A DNA stretch of 17,651 nt, taken from contig JAJRUY010000141.1 of assembly GCA_024277555.1 (NCBI GenBank), positions 1-17,651 on the forward strand, in the 5' to 3' direction. Below are positions 1 through 6,824 of this stretch, piece after piece; positions within the stretch are counted from its first letter, which is position 1, and the number at the start of each line of letters is the position of its first letter. The DNA comes from Gammaproteobacteria bacterium. Its GTDB lineage: Bacteria; Pseudomonadota; Gammaproteobacteria; Chromatiales; Chromatiaceae. The position numbers were made by a program, and so were the translations under genes. The notes below the pieces were generated by a model, which made no database searches, was not told the DNA's origin, and saw nothing but the letters and a program-made list of their open reading frames with translations.

Positions 1-226
1 CACCCCGTTCTTCAACAACTATCGTCCGCAGTTCTACTTCCGCACCACAGACGTCACTGGCGCCTGCGAACTGCCGGAAGGCGTGGACATGGTAATGCCG
101 GGCGATAACGTAAAGATGACGGTGAAGCTGATTGCGCCGATTGCGATGGAAGAAGGCTTGCGCTTCGCCATTCGTGAAGGTGGCCGTACTGTTGGCGCCG
201 GTGTTGTTTCCAAGGTTATTGAGTAA
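1..226 (+). CDS. tuf: Elongation factor Tu, C-terminal end (partial)
   Basis: The last 74 codons of EF-Tu, the GTPase that carries aminoacyl-tRNA to the ribosome in the cytoplasm. The reading frame starts at base 2 and stops with TAA at 224-226. What remains is the C-terminal beta-barrel (domain 3), with the family-typical stretches TPFFNNYRPQFYFRTTDVTG and LRFAIREGGRTVGAGVVSKV. The GTPase domain lies upstream of the window, so a tufA or tufB identity cannot be assigned. Only 5 bases separate its stop from rpsJ, so the str-type block (normally rpsL-rpsG-fusA-tuf) very likely runs directly into the S10 block on one transcript. Confidence 0.98.
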   Translation, partial: TPFFNNYRPQFYFRTTDVTGACELPEGVDMVMPGDNVKMTVKLIAPIAMEEGLRFAIREGGRTVGAGVVSKVIE

Positions 227-231
227 GCATT

Positions 232-543
232 ATGGCTAACCAGCGTATCAGAATCAGACTCAAGTCCTTTGATCACCGTTTGATAGATCAGTCTACACGG
301 GAGATCGTGGACACGGCGAGGCGCACTGGCGCCCGGGTCAAGGGTCCCATTCCGCTTCCAACGCGCAAAGAGCGCTACACGGTACTGATTTCACCGCACG
401 TCAACAAGGACGCGCGTGACCAGTACGAGATTCGCACCCACAAGCGCCTCATGGACATCATCGATCCTACTGACAAGACAGTGGACGCATTGATGAAGCT
501 GGATTTGGCGGCTGGGGTAGATGTTCAGATCAAACTGAACTGA
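232..543 (+). CDS. rpsJ: 30S ribosomal protein S10 (NusE)
   Basis: A head protein of the small subunit. In the family it also acts as NusE, pairing with NusB in transcription antitermination. The 103-residue length equals the E. coli protein. Recognisable stretches are the N-terminal RIRIRLKSFDHRLID, the loop KGPIPLPTRKERYTVL and SPHVNKDARDQYEIRTHKRL. It is the first gene of the S10 block. The ATG lies 5 bases after the tuf stop, and the only Shine-Dalgarno-like bases (GAG at 221-223) are inside the tuf end, so translational coupling to tuf is likely. There is no room for a separate leader. Confidence 0.98.
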   Translation: MANQRIRIRLKSFDHRLIDQSTREIVDTARRTGARVKGPIPLPTRKERYTVLISPHVNKDARDQYEIRTHKRLMDIIDPTDKTVDALMKLDLAAGVDVQIKLN

Positions 544-554
544 GGTTTTAAATC

Positions 555-1205
555 ATGGCATTAGGATTAGTCGGACGCAAAGCAGGCATGACCCGGGTCT
601 TTAATGACGATGGGATTTCCATACCTGTGACTGTTGTTCAGGTAGAGCCCAACCGGGTCACGCAAGTGCGTACGCCGGAAACCGATGGCTATAAAGCTGT
701 ACAGGTTACGGTGGGCAAGCGCAAGGCCAGCCGCGTGAGCAAGCCTCTGGCCGGTCATTTCGCCAAGGCGGGTGTCGAAGCCGGGCGCGGTATGTGGGAG
801 TTTCGTCTGGAGGATCATCAGGGCGATGTTCCCGAATTGGGCAGTGAAATCAAAGTCGACCTGTTCGAGCAGGGGCAGAAGGTGGATGTGAGTGGAATTT
901 CCAAGGGCAAAGGATTCCAGGGTGGTGTGAAGCGTCATAACTTCAAAATGCAGGACGCCACCCACGGCAACTCCCTTTCTCATCGTGCGCTTGGTTCCAT
1001 CGGCCAGTGTCAAACGCCTGGTCGCGTGTTCAAGGGCAAGAAAATGGCCGGACACATGGGCAGTGAAAAAGTTACCGTGCAGACCCTTGAGATCGTTCGG
1101 GTGGATGCAGAACGTGGTTTGCTGCTGATTAAAGGTGCCGTACCTGGTGCTCCCGGGGGCGACGTTATCGTCACTCCGGCGATTAAATTGAAGAATAAGG
1201 GCTAA
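555..1205 (+). CDS. rplC: 50S ribosomal protein L3
   Basis: An early-assembly protein of the large subunit whose long loop reaches towards the peptidyl transferase centre. At 216 residues it is slightly longer than the 209-residue E. coli protein. It shows GLVGRKAGMTRVF at the start, GISKGKGFQGGVKRHNF around residues 114-130, and DATHGNSLSHR followed by GSIGQCQTPGRVFKGKK. The GQxQTPG loop is the region methylated on glutamine by PrmB in E. coli; here the residue between the glutamines is Cys152 instead of Asn. A GAGG at 542-545 serves as ribosome binding site, overlapping the rpsJ stop. Confidence 0.98.
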   Translation: MALGLVGRKAGMTRVFNDDGISIPVTVVQVEPNRVTQVRTPETDGYKAVQVTVGKRKASRVSKPLAGHFAKAGVEAGRGMWEFRLEDHQGDVPELGSEIKVDLFEQGQKVDVSGISKGKGFQGGVKRHNFKMQDATHGNSLSHRALGSIGQCQTPGRVFKGKKMAGHMGSEKVTVQTLEIVRVDAERGLLLIKGAVPGAPGGDVIVTPAIKLKNKG

Positions 1206-1208
1206 GTC

Positions 1209-1811
1209 ATGGACTTGAATGTAACAGGCGGGGCATCCCTGCAGGTATCTGACGCCGTATTCGGCGCCGACTTCAAAGAAGCGCTGGTTCATCAGGTGGT
1301 TACTGCCTACATGGCAGCTGCCCGCTCTGGTACCAAAGCACAGAAGAATCGCGCTGCTGTCAGCGGCGGTGGTATCAAGCCTTTCCGTCAGAAGGGTACA
1401 GGTCGTGCGCGTCAGGGTACGATTCGCAGTCCCATCATGCGCAAGGGGGGCGTCACGTTTGCCGCACAACCTCGCAGTTACGCGCAGAAAGTTAACAAGA
1501 AGATGTATCGTGGTGCGTTGCGTTCCATCCTCTCCGAGCTGCTTCGCCAGGAGCGTCTGGTGGTAGTTGACAGTTTCGCAGTCGATGCTCCTAAAACCAA
1601 GGAGCTGGTTGGAAAGCTCAAGGATCTGGACATGAATGATGTGCTGATCATCACCGCGCAAATGGACGAAAACATGCTGCTTGCGGCGCGCAACCTCTAC
1701 CATGTGGATGTACGCGACACCGAGCAGCTGGATCCGGTTTCCCTGGTTGGTTATGAAAAGGTGCTGATGACAGCAGAAGCACTGAAAAAGATCGAGGAGC
1801 AGTTGGCATGA
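1209..1811 (+). CDS. rplD: 50S ribosomal protein L4
   Basis: A large-subunit protein lining the exit tunnel. In E. coli it also represses its own operon through the S10 leader. It has 200 residues (201 in E. coli). The long tunnel loop is seen around residues 38-80: ARSGTKAQKNRAAVSGGG, then KPFRQKGTGRARQGTIRSP and MRKGGVTF. It starts 3 bases after rplC with AAGG at 1197-1200 as binding site, and its stop overlaps the start of rplW as ATGA. Because no S10 leader is visible upstream of rpsJ, the E. coli mode of L4 feedback cannot work here in the same position. Confidence 0.98.
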   Translation: MDLNVTGGASLQVSDAVFGADFKEALVHQVVTAYMAAARSGTKAQKNRAAVSGGGIKPFRQKGTGRARQGTIRSPIMRKGGVTFAAQPRSYAQKVNKKMYRGALRSILSELLRQERLVVVDSFAVDAPKTKELVGKLKDLDMNDVLIITAQMDENMLLAARNLYHVDVRDTEQLDPVSLVGYEKVLMTAEALKKIEEQLA

Positions 1812-2107
1812 GTAGTAAAGAACATTTATTGAAGGTCTTGCTCGGTCCGCTGACTTCCGAGAAAACCGCCAACGCGGCCGACAGCGCACGGCAATTTACC
1901 TTCAAGGTAACCACTGATGCGACCAAGCCGGAAATTGCGGCTGCCGTGGAAATGCTTTTCGAAGTAAATGTGGAAAAGGTGCAGACCATCAACGTCAAGG
2001 GCAAGAGCAAGCGTTTCGGCCAGGTCCAGGGACGCCGAAAGGACTGGAAAAAGGCCATTGTGCGTCTTGCTGAAGGGCAGGATATCGATTTTGGAGCTGG
2101 TGCCTGA
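1808..2107 (+). CDS. rplW: 50S ribosomal protein L23
   Basis: A protein at the tunnel exit that, in the family, docks trigger factor and the signal recognition particle. It has 99 residues (100 in E. coli). The N-terminal segment LLKVLLGPLTSEKTAN carries Glu18, the position used by trigger factor in E. coli L23. The C-terminal half has KVQTINVKGKSKRFGQVQGR, the extended loop that enters the tunnel wall. The start overlaps the rplD stop (ATGA), with GAGGAG upstream at about 1795-1799, so it is translationally coupled to L4. A 41-base spacer follows before rplB, with no clear structure seen in it. Confidence 0.98.
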   Translation: MSSKEHLLKVLLGPLTSEKTANAADSARQFTFKVTTDATKPEIAAAVEMLFEVNVEKVQTINVKGKSKRFGQVQGRRKDWKKAIVRLAEGQDIDFGAGA

Positions 2108-2148
2108 GGGCGCCGGCACAACAAGTTAAGTAAAGCGGAAGCAGAAAG

Positions 2149-2976
2149 ATGCCAATCGTTAAAGCTAAACCGACCTCACCTGGTCGCCGGTTTGTGGTTC
2201 AGGTAAAGACCCCTGGGCTGCATAAAGGCGCTCCTTACGAGCCGTTGCTGGCCAAGAAGTCCAAAACCGGTGGGCGCAACAACCAGGGGCGTATCACCAC
2301 CCGCCATCGTGGTGGTGGCCACAAGCAGCGTTATCGGATTATTGACTTCAAGCGCGACAAGGATGGAATCCCGGGTGTGGTTGAACGCCTGGAATACGAT
2401 CCCAACCGTAGTGCGCATATTTGTCTGATCAAATATGCTGACGGTGAGCGCCGCTATATTATTGCTCCGAAAGGCTTGCAGGCCGGGGATAGCATTCAGT
2501 CCGGCATCGAGGCGCCCATCGACACCGGGAACTCCCTGCCTTTACGCAACATTCCGGTCGGTAGCACTATTCACTGCATCGAAATGAAAGTCGGCAAAGG
2601 CGCCCAGATTGCGCGTAGTGCCGGTACATCCGCGCAACTGGTCGCCCGAGAAGGCAACTATGCCACCTTGCGTTTGCGTTCCGGTGAAATGCGCAAGATC
2701 CATGCGGATTGCCGCGCCACTCTTGGTGAAGTCGGCAACTCCGAGCACAGTCTGCGCAAGCTGGGTAAGGCTGGCGCCACACGCTGGCGCGGTATTCGTC
2801 CCACCGTTCGCGGTGTGGTAATGAATCCGGTAGATCACCCCCATGGTGGTGGTGAAGGTCGTACTTCTGGCGGTCGCCATCCGGTGAGCCCCTGGGGTGT
2901 GCCTACCAAGGGTTACAAGACCCGCAGTAACAAGCGTACCGATAAATTCATCGTACGCGATCGTCGCCGTAAGTAA
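2149..2976 (+). CDS. rplB: 50S ribosomal protein L2
   Basis: One of the most conserved large-subunit proteins, needed for subunit joining and close to the peptidyl transferase centre. It has 275 residues (273 in E. coli). The signature MNPVDHPHGGGEGRTSGGRH at about residues 225-244 contains His230, equivalent to the functionally important His229 of E. coli. The N-terminal RNA-binding half shows NNQGRITTRHRGGGHKQRYR at about 44-63. A GGAAG precedes the ATG. Gene order with rplW and rpsS is canonical. Confidence 0.98.
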   Translation: MPIVKAKPTSPGRRFVVQVKTPGLHKGAPYEPLLAKKSKTGGRNNQGRITTRHRGGGHKQRYRIIDFKRDKDGIPGVVERLEYDPNRSAHICLIKYADGERRYIIAPKGLQAGDSIQSGIEAPIDTGNSLPLRNIPVGSTIHCIEMKVGKGAQIARSAGTSAQLVAREGNYATLRLRSGEMRKIHADCRATLGEVGNSEHSLRKLGKAGATRWRGIRPTVRGVVMNPVDHPHGGGEGRTSGGRHPVSPWGVPTKGYKTRSNKRTDKFIVRDRRRK

Positions 2977-2996
2977 TCGGGTGAGGTAAGAGAATA

Positions 2997-3272
2997 ATGC
3001 CACGTTCAATACGCAAAGGTCCTTTCGTCGATCATCATCTGATGAAGAAAGTGGAAGATGCCGTAGCGACCAACAACCGTCGTCCTATCAAGACCTGGTC
3101 CCGTCGCTCCATGATTCTGCCGGATATGGTAGGGCTGACTATCGCAGTACACAATGGTCGTCAACATGTTCCCGTGCTGGTTTCGGAAAACATGGTTGGA
3201 CATAAACTCGGCGAATTCGCGCTGACCCGTACCTATCGTGGTCACGCTGCCGACAAGAAATCCAAGCGTTAA
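2997..3272 (+). CDS. rpsS: 30S ribosomal protein S19
   Basis: A small-subunit head protein near the A-site finger, paired with S13. It has 91 residues (92 in E. coli). PRSIRKGPFVDHHLMKKVE at the start and TWSRRSMILPDMVGLTIAVH in the middle are family hallmarks, followed by NMVGHKLGEFALTRTYRGH. The GAGG at 2983-2986 and AAGAG at 2988-2992 are both possible ribosome binding sites. It is followed by rplV after 10 bases. Confidence 0.98.
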   Translation: MPRSIRKGPFVDHHLMKKVEDAVATNNRRPIKTWSRRSMILPDMVGLTIAVHNGRQHVPVLVSENMVGHKLGEFALTRTYRGHAADKKSKR

Positions 3273-3282
3273 GGAGCAGGAT

Positions 3283-3615
3283 ATGCAAGCAGTAGCAAAA
3301 TTGCGTCATGCACGCCTGTCTGCACAAAAAGGGCGTCTGGTTGCCGATCAGATTCGCGGTTTGCCGGTGGAGCGCGCTCTGGAGACACTGCAGTTCAGCA
3401 AGAAAAAAGGCGCCGCAATGATCAAAAAGATTCTGGATTCCGCAATCGCGAATGCAGAAAATAACGAAGGTGCCGATGTTGATGAGCTTAAGGTCACAGC
3501 CATTATGGTTGACGAAGGGCCTACCATGAAGCGCATCCGGGCAAGAGCAAAAGGCCGTGCGAGCAAGATTTTGAAGCGCACCAGCCATATCACCGTCACC
3601 GTTGGCGACGAGTAA
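3283..3615 (+). CDS. rplV: 50S ribosomal protein L22
   Basis: A large-subunit protein whose beta-hairpin forms part of the exit tunnel; changes in that hairpin give macrolide resistance in other bacteria. The start is set at the ATG at 3283, preceded by a perfect AAGGAG at 3271-3276 with 6 bases of spacing. This gives 110 residues, exactly the E. coli length. The frame stays open upstream to 3238, but that would overlap rpsS and add 15 residues not seen in the family. Visible motifs are KLRHARLSAQKGRLVADQIR and the hairpin region PTMKRIRARAKGRASKILKR. Confidence 0.98.
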   Translation: MQAVAKLRHARLSAQKGRLVADQIRGLPVERALETLQFSKKKGAAMIKKILDSAIANAENNEGADVDELKVTAIMVDEGPTMKRIRARAKGRASKILKRTSHITVTVGDE

Positions 3616-3627
3616 ACAGGCAGAATT

Positions 3628-4317
3628 ATGGGTCAAAAAGTACATCCAATCGGTATCCGCCTGGGTATCGTCAAGCAACATACCTCCAAGTGGTACGCAG
3701 ACAGCAGCAACTATGCAGATCTGCTCAACCAGGATCTGACGGTACGCGATTTTCTGAAAAAGAAGCTGGCGCATGCCTCCGTATCACGCATTCAGATCGA
3801 CCGCATGGCGAACAATGCACATATTACAGTGCATACCGCACGCCCGGGTCTGGTGATCGGCAAGAAAGGCGAAGACATCGACGCCCTGCGCCGTGAGGTC
3901 TCCCGCATGATGGGCGGCCCCGTGCATATCAGCATCGAGGAAATCCGCAAGCCAGAGCTGGACGCCCAACTGGTTGCCGAAAGCATTGCCCAGCAGCTCG
4001 AGCGCCGCATCATGTTCCGGCGTGCCATGAAGCGTGCGGTGCAAAATTCCATGCGTCTTGGCGCAGAAGGTATCAAGGTGAATATCTCCGGCCGCCTGAA
4101 TGGTGCCGAGATTGCCCGTAATGAATGGTACCGGGAAGGTCGCGTGCCGCTGCACACTCTGCGTGCAGACATTGATTACGGGATAGCGGAAGCCGAAACA
4201 ACCTATGGAATCATCGGCATCAAGGTCTGGATCTTCAAAGGTGAGATTTACGGTGATGAGGCTCTGCTGGAGTCCAAATCCGGCAAGAAAGGCAAAAAAT
4301 CCGGCGGGAGAGGCTAA
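3628..4317 (+). CDS. rpsC: 30S ribosomal protein S3
   Basis: A small-subunit protein at the mRNA entry channel, with S4 and S5 part of the ribosomal helicase. It has 229 residues (233 in E. coli). It opens with GQKVHPIGIRLGIVKQHTSK. A KH domain carries the GxxG loop GKKG at residues 78-81. The C-terminal domain includes GIKVWIFKGEIYGDE, and the end is a lysine- and glycine-rich tail. The ribosome binding site is weak (CAGG at 3617-3620). rplP starts 3 bases downstream. Confidence 0.98.
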   Translation: MGQKVHPIGIRLGIVKQHTSKWYADSSNYADLLNQDLTVRDFLKKKLAHASVSRIQIDRMANNAHITVHTARPGLVIGKKGEDIDALRREVSRMMGGPVHISIEEIRKPELDAQLVAESIAQQLERRIMFRRAMKRAVQNSMRLGAEGIKVNISGRLNGAEIARNEWYREGRVPLHTLRADIDYGIAEAETTYGIIGIKVWIFKGEIYGDEALLESKSGKKGKKSGGRG

Positions 4318-4320
4318 GCC

Positions 4321-4734
4321 ATGTTACAGCCAAAGCGTACCAAATTTCGTAAACAGCATACCGGCCGTAACCGTGGCCTGGCGCAGCGTGGCGGCAGCGT
4401 CAGTTTTGGCGAGTTCGGCCTCAAGGCCACTGGTCGCGGGCGCATTACTGCCCGCCAGATCGAGGCTGCACGTCGTACCATCACCCGCCGCGTAAAGCGG
4501 GGTGGTAAATTGTATATTCGGATATTTCCGGACAAGCCCATTACCAAAAAGCCCCTGGAAGTGCGTATGGGCAAAGGCAAGGGCAACGTGGAATACTGGG
4601 TGGCTCTGGTGCAGCCGGGCCGCATGCTCTATGAAATCGAGGGTGTATCCGAAGAGCTGGCAAGGGAAGCATTCAAGCTGGCTTCCGCCAAATTGCCTGT
4701 GGCAACAACATTTGTTAAGCGGACGATAATGTGA
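4321..4734 (+). CDS. rplP: 50S ribosomal protein L16
   Basis: A late-assembly large-subunit protein near the A site. It has 137 residues (136 in E. coli). The sequence begins MLQPKRTKFRKQHTGRNRG, has ARQIEAARRTITRRVKRGGK in the middle and KPLEVRMGKGKGNVEYWV at about residues 77-94. Arg82 corresponds to Arg81 of E. coli, the residue hydroxylated there by the oxygenase YcfD (RoxA). GGAGAGG at 4307-4313 is a strong ribosome binding site. The TGA stop shares its last base with the ATG of rpmC. Confidence 0.98.
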   Translation: MLQPKRTKFRKQHTGRNRGLAQRGGSVSFGEFGLKATGRGRITARQIEAARRTITRRVKRGGKLYIRIFPDKPITKKPLEVRMGKGKGNVEYWVALVQPGRMLYEIEGVSEELAREAFKLASAKLPVATTFVKRTIM

Positions 4735-4928
4735 TGAAGGCGAGTGAACTGCGGGACAAGTCCCTGGATGAGCTGAAGCAGGAGTTGCACGATAAACTCA
4801 AAGAGCAATTCAGTCTGCGTATGCAGAATGGTACCGGCCAGCTGGCGCGTCACCACGTTGTAAAAGAGGTGCGCCGTGATATCGCGCGTATCAAGACAGT
4901 AATGAACGAAATGCGGAAGGCGGGTTAG
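4734..4928 (+). CDS. rpmC: 50S ribosomal protein L29
   Basis: A small helical protein next to L23 at the tunnel exit. The start is taken as the ATG at 4734, which overlaps the L16 stop as TGATG and gives 64 residues beginning MKASELRDKSLDELKQEL, close to E. coli L29 (63). A GTG at 4731 would add only one methionine and is less likely. No good Shine-Dalgarno sequence is present, so re-initiation after rplP is probable. The conserved LKEQFSLRMQNGTGQL and VRRDIARIKTVMNE are present. Confidence 0.96.
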   Translation: MKASELRDKSLDELKQELHDKLKEQFSLRMQNGTGQLARHHVVKEVRRDIARIKTVMNEMRKAG

Positions 4929-4930
4929 AG

Positions 4931-5191
4931 ATGAGCGAGCAAGGCCAGACAAACCGTACGCTGCAGGGTAAAGTCATCAGTGACAAGATGGACAAGTCCA
5001 TCACCGTGCAGATTGAGCGTCGGGTTAAACATCCTATCTACGGAAAATTTATTCGTCGTTCCACCAAGGTGCACGCCCACGATGAGAACAATGAATGTCG
5101 TGCGGGCGATGTAGTGGTGGTGGAACAATGCCGTCCACTCTCCAAGACCAAGAAATGGCGTTTCGTCAAACTGGTCGAAAAGGCTAACTGA
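4931..5191 (+). CDS. rpsQ: 30S ribosomal protein S17
   Basis: A primary 16S rRNA binding protein with an OB fold. It has 86 residues (84 in E. coli). It shows TLQGKVISDKMDKSITVQIE and RVKHPIYGKFIRRSTKVHAH in the OB-fold strands, then AGDVVVVEQCRPLSKTKKW near the end. It begins 2 bases after the rpmC stop. It is the last gene of the S10 block as defined in E. coli, and a 55-base gap follows. Confidence 0.98.
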   Translation: MSEQGQTNRTLQGKVISDKMDKSITVQIERRVKHPIYGKFIRRSTKVHAHDENNECRAGDVVVVEQCRPLSKTKKWRFVKLVEKAN

Positions 5192-5246
5192 GCAACATCT
5201 TTGACTTTTTGTTGAAGATACTGACTGACAACATAAGGGTAGTGTC
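5192..5246 (+). promoter_or_regulatory. S17-L14 spacer, position of the E. coli spc promoter
   Basis: A 55-base AT-richer gap at the S10/spc boundary. It has a good -35-like TTGACT at 5201-5206 but no convincing -10 at 16-18 bases from it. A second pair, TTGAAG (5212-5217) and TAAGGG (5234-5239) with 16 bases between, is weak and overlaps the rplN ribosome binding site. CAACA (5193-5197), TGTTG (5210-5214) and CAACA (5229-5233) could form two mutually exclusive 5-bp stems. A promoter or folded leader is possible by position, but the sequence alone does not prove one. Confidence 0.3.
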
Positions 5247-5615
5247 ATGATCCAGATGCAAACCATACTGAACGTAGCCGACAACAGTGGCGCGAAACGT
5301 GTTCAGTGCATCAAAGTACTGGGCGGTTCACATCGCCGATATGCCGGTGTTGGGGATATTATCAAGGTGTCTGTAAAGGACTCCATCCCTCGCGGCAAAG
5401 TGAAAAAAGGTGACGTTTACAACGCAGTGGTCGTCCGCACCAAAAAAGGTGTGCGCCGTCCGGATGGTTCCGTTATTCGTTTCGACGGTAATGCAGCTGT
5501 ACTGCTCAACACCCAACTGCAACCCATCGGCACCCGTATCTTTGGTCCGGTGACCCGTGAATTGCGAGGCGAACGTTTTATGAAAATTATTTCGTTGGCT
5601 CCTGAGGTGCTTTGA
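5247..5615 (+). CDS. rplN: 50S ribosomal protein L14
   Basis: A large-subunit protein at the subunit interface and a docking site for the silencing factor RsfS in the family. It has 122 residues (123 in E. coli), with a one-residue deletion near NTQLQPIG. Typical stretches are LNVADNSGAKRVQCIKVLGG, SHRRYAGVGDIIKV and VRRPDGSVIRFDGNA. AAGGG at 5235-5239 with 7 bases of spacing is the ribosome binding site. It is the first gene of the spc block. Confidence 0.98.
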   Translation: MIQMQTILNVADNSGAKRVQCIKVLGGSHRRYAGVGDIIKVSVKDSIPRGKVKKGDVYNAVVVRTKKGVRRPDGSVIRFDGNAAVLLNTQLQPIGTRIFGPVTRELRGERFMKIISLAPEVL

Positions 5616-5624
5616 GGAAAAGTC

Positions 5625-5945
5625 ATGGCAAACAAGATTCGTAAAGGTGACGACGTCATCGTCCTGGCTGGCAAGGATAAAGGCAAGCGGGGTACGGTGC
5701 TCCAACTGGTTGGCGACAATCGTGTCCTGGTTGAGAATATCAACCTGGCCAAGAAACATGCCAAGCCCAATCCCATGAAGGGTGAGCCCGGTGGTATTGT
5801 GGAAAAGGAAATGCCCCTGGATATTTCCAGCGTCGCATTGTTCAACCCGATAAGCAACAAGGCTGACCGCGTGGGTTTCAAAACCCTCGACGATGGTCGT
5901 AAGGTGCGTGTATTTAAATCCAACGGCGAAGTCGTGGACGTCTGA
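5625..5945 (+). CDS. rplX: 50S ribosomal protein L24
   Basis: An assembly-initiator protein of the large subunit located near the tunnel exit. It has 106 residues (104 in E. coli). The N-terminal KOW motif is clear: KIRKGDDVIVLAGKDKGKRG at residues 4-23. KKHAKPNPMKGEPGGIVEKE follows, and the tail is KVRVFKSNGEVVDV. The GAGGA overlapping the rplN stop (5614-5618) is the ribosome binding site. rplE follows after 13 bases. Confidence 0.98.
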   Translation: MANKIRKGDDVIVLAGKDKGKRGTVLQLVGDNRVLVENINLAKKHAKPNPMKGEPGGIVEKEMPLDISSVALFNPISNKADRVGFKTLDDGRKVRVFKSNGEVVDV

Positions 5946-5950
5946 GGCAG

Positions 5951-5971
5951 GTAATCCAATGACTAGGTTAC
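5951..5971 (+). promoter_or_regulatory. Hairpin enclosing the rplE start codon
   Basis: GTAA-CC at 5951-5957 pairs with GGTTAC at 5966-5971 as six base pairs with one bulged base (T5955). The 8-base loop contains the rplE ATG, and the CAGG of the ribosome binding site lies at the foot. In E. coli, S8 represses the spc operon by binding mRNA at the rplE start, so the position fits such a site. The fold is read by eye, it is short, and I cannot confirm a match to the S8 recognition core. Confidence 0.3.
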
Positions 5972-6495
5972 AGGATCATTATAAACAACAGGTTATTCCC
6001 GCGCTGATCGAAAAATTCGGTTATAAAAGCGTCATGCAGGTTCCTCGGATTGAAAAAATCACCCTGAACATGGGTGTGGGCGAGGCGACTGGGGACAAGA
6101 AAATCCTTCAGAATGCGACGGGAGACATGGTCAAGATCGCCGGGCAGAAGCCTGTCGTCACGCTGGCCAGGAAGTCTGTCGCCGGGTTTAAAATCCGTGA
6201 AGGTTGGCCCATCGGCTGCAAAGTGACCTTGCGCGCCGATCGCATGTACGAGTTTCTCGACCGTCTGGTGAATATCGCCATTCCGAGAATTCGTGATTTC
6301 CGCGGTTTGAATGCAAAATCTTTCGACGGTCGTGGCAACTACAGCATGGGCGTCAAGGAACAAATTATATTTCCGGAAGTGGAATACGATAAGATCGATG
6401 CCCTGCGTGGCATGGATATCACCATTACTACCAGTGCTGGTAGCGATGAGGAAGGTCGAGCCCTGCTTGAGGGATTCAACTTTCCTTTCAAGTAA
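5959..6495 (+). CDS. rplE: 50S ribosomal protein L5
   Basis: A 5S rRNA-binding protein of the central protuberance that contacts P-site tRNA. The ATG at 5959 (MTRLQDHYKQQVIPAL) gives 178 residues, as in E. coli (179). The frame is open further upstream into rplX, but that extension is not family-like. Conserved segments are LNMGVGEATGDKKIL, TLARKSVAGFKIREGWPIGC and FDGRGNYSMGVKEQIIFPE. CAGG at 5948-5951 is the ribosome binding site. A small hairpin encloses the start codon (5951-5971). Confidence 0.98.
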   Translation: MTRLQDHYKQQVIPALIEKFGYKSVMQVPRIEKITLNMGVGEATGDKKILQNATGDMVKIAGQKPVVTLARKSVAGFKIREGWPIGCKVTLRADRMYEFLDRLVNIAIPRIRDFRGLNAKSFDGRGNYSMGVKEQIIFPEVEYDKIDALRGMDITITTSAGSDEEGRALLEGFNFPFK

Positions 6496-6518
6496 CAGAA
6501 TAGAGAGTCCAGGATATT

Positions 6519-6824
6519 ATGGCAAAGAAAAGCATGATTGCCCGTGAGAAGAAGCGGGCCAGTCTGGCGGCAAAGTACGCGGCGAAGCGTGCCGAGCTGA
6601 AGGCTGTCATCAAGAACCCTGAAAGCAGCATGGAGCAGGTGGACGAAGCAGTGTTGACGCTGCAGAAACTGCCTCGGGATTCCAGCCCGGTAAGAAAGCG
6701 GCTCCGTTGCCGTATCACTGGCCGGCCGCATGGCGTTTACCGTAAATTTGGCCTGTGTCGCAACAAGCTGCGAGAAGCCGCCATGCGTGGTGATGTGCCA
6801 GGTCTGAAAAAAGCCAGCTGGTAG
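6519..6824 (+). CDS. rpsN: 30S ribosomal protein S14 (long, zinc-free type)
   Basis: A small-subunit head protein. The 101 residues match the long C-minus form of E. coli, not the 61-residue zinc form. It has LPRDSSPVRKRLRCRITGRP, HGVYRKFGLC and ends GDVPGLKKASW. Of the four cysteines of the zinc form, two remain at equivalent positions (Cys64 and Cys80); the partners are Thr67 and Lys83. Zinc binding is therefore unlikely. E. coli keeps only the first. CCAGGA before the ATG is the ribosome binding site. An unusually long 178-base gap follows. Confidence 0.97.
   Translation: MAKKSMIAREKKRASLAAKYAAKRAELKAVIKNPESSMEQVDEAVLTLQKLPRDSSPVRKRLRCRITGRPHGVYRKFGLCRNKLREAAMRGDVPGLKKASW

Noticed and set aside
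567..1889. A long open frame on the minus strand across rplC and rplD (about 440 codons).
   Set aside because: It lies fully opposite two certain ribosomal protein genes, resembles no protein I know, and is explained by codon bias of the + strand genes.
3139..3774. A minus-strand open frame of about 211 codons opposite rpsS, rplV and rpsC.
   Set aside because: A shadow of conserved + strand genes, cysteine- and histidine-rich in a way typical of antisense translation.
6814..6821. The palindrome CCAGCTGG at the end of rpsN.
   Set aside because: It is the coding sequence of the conserved C-terminal Ala-Ser-Trp, is only 8 bases long, and is expected by chance.
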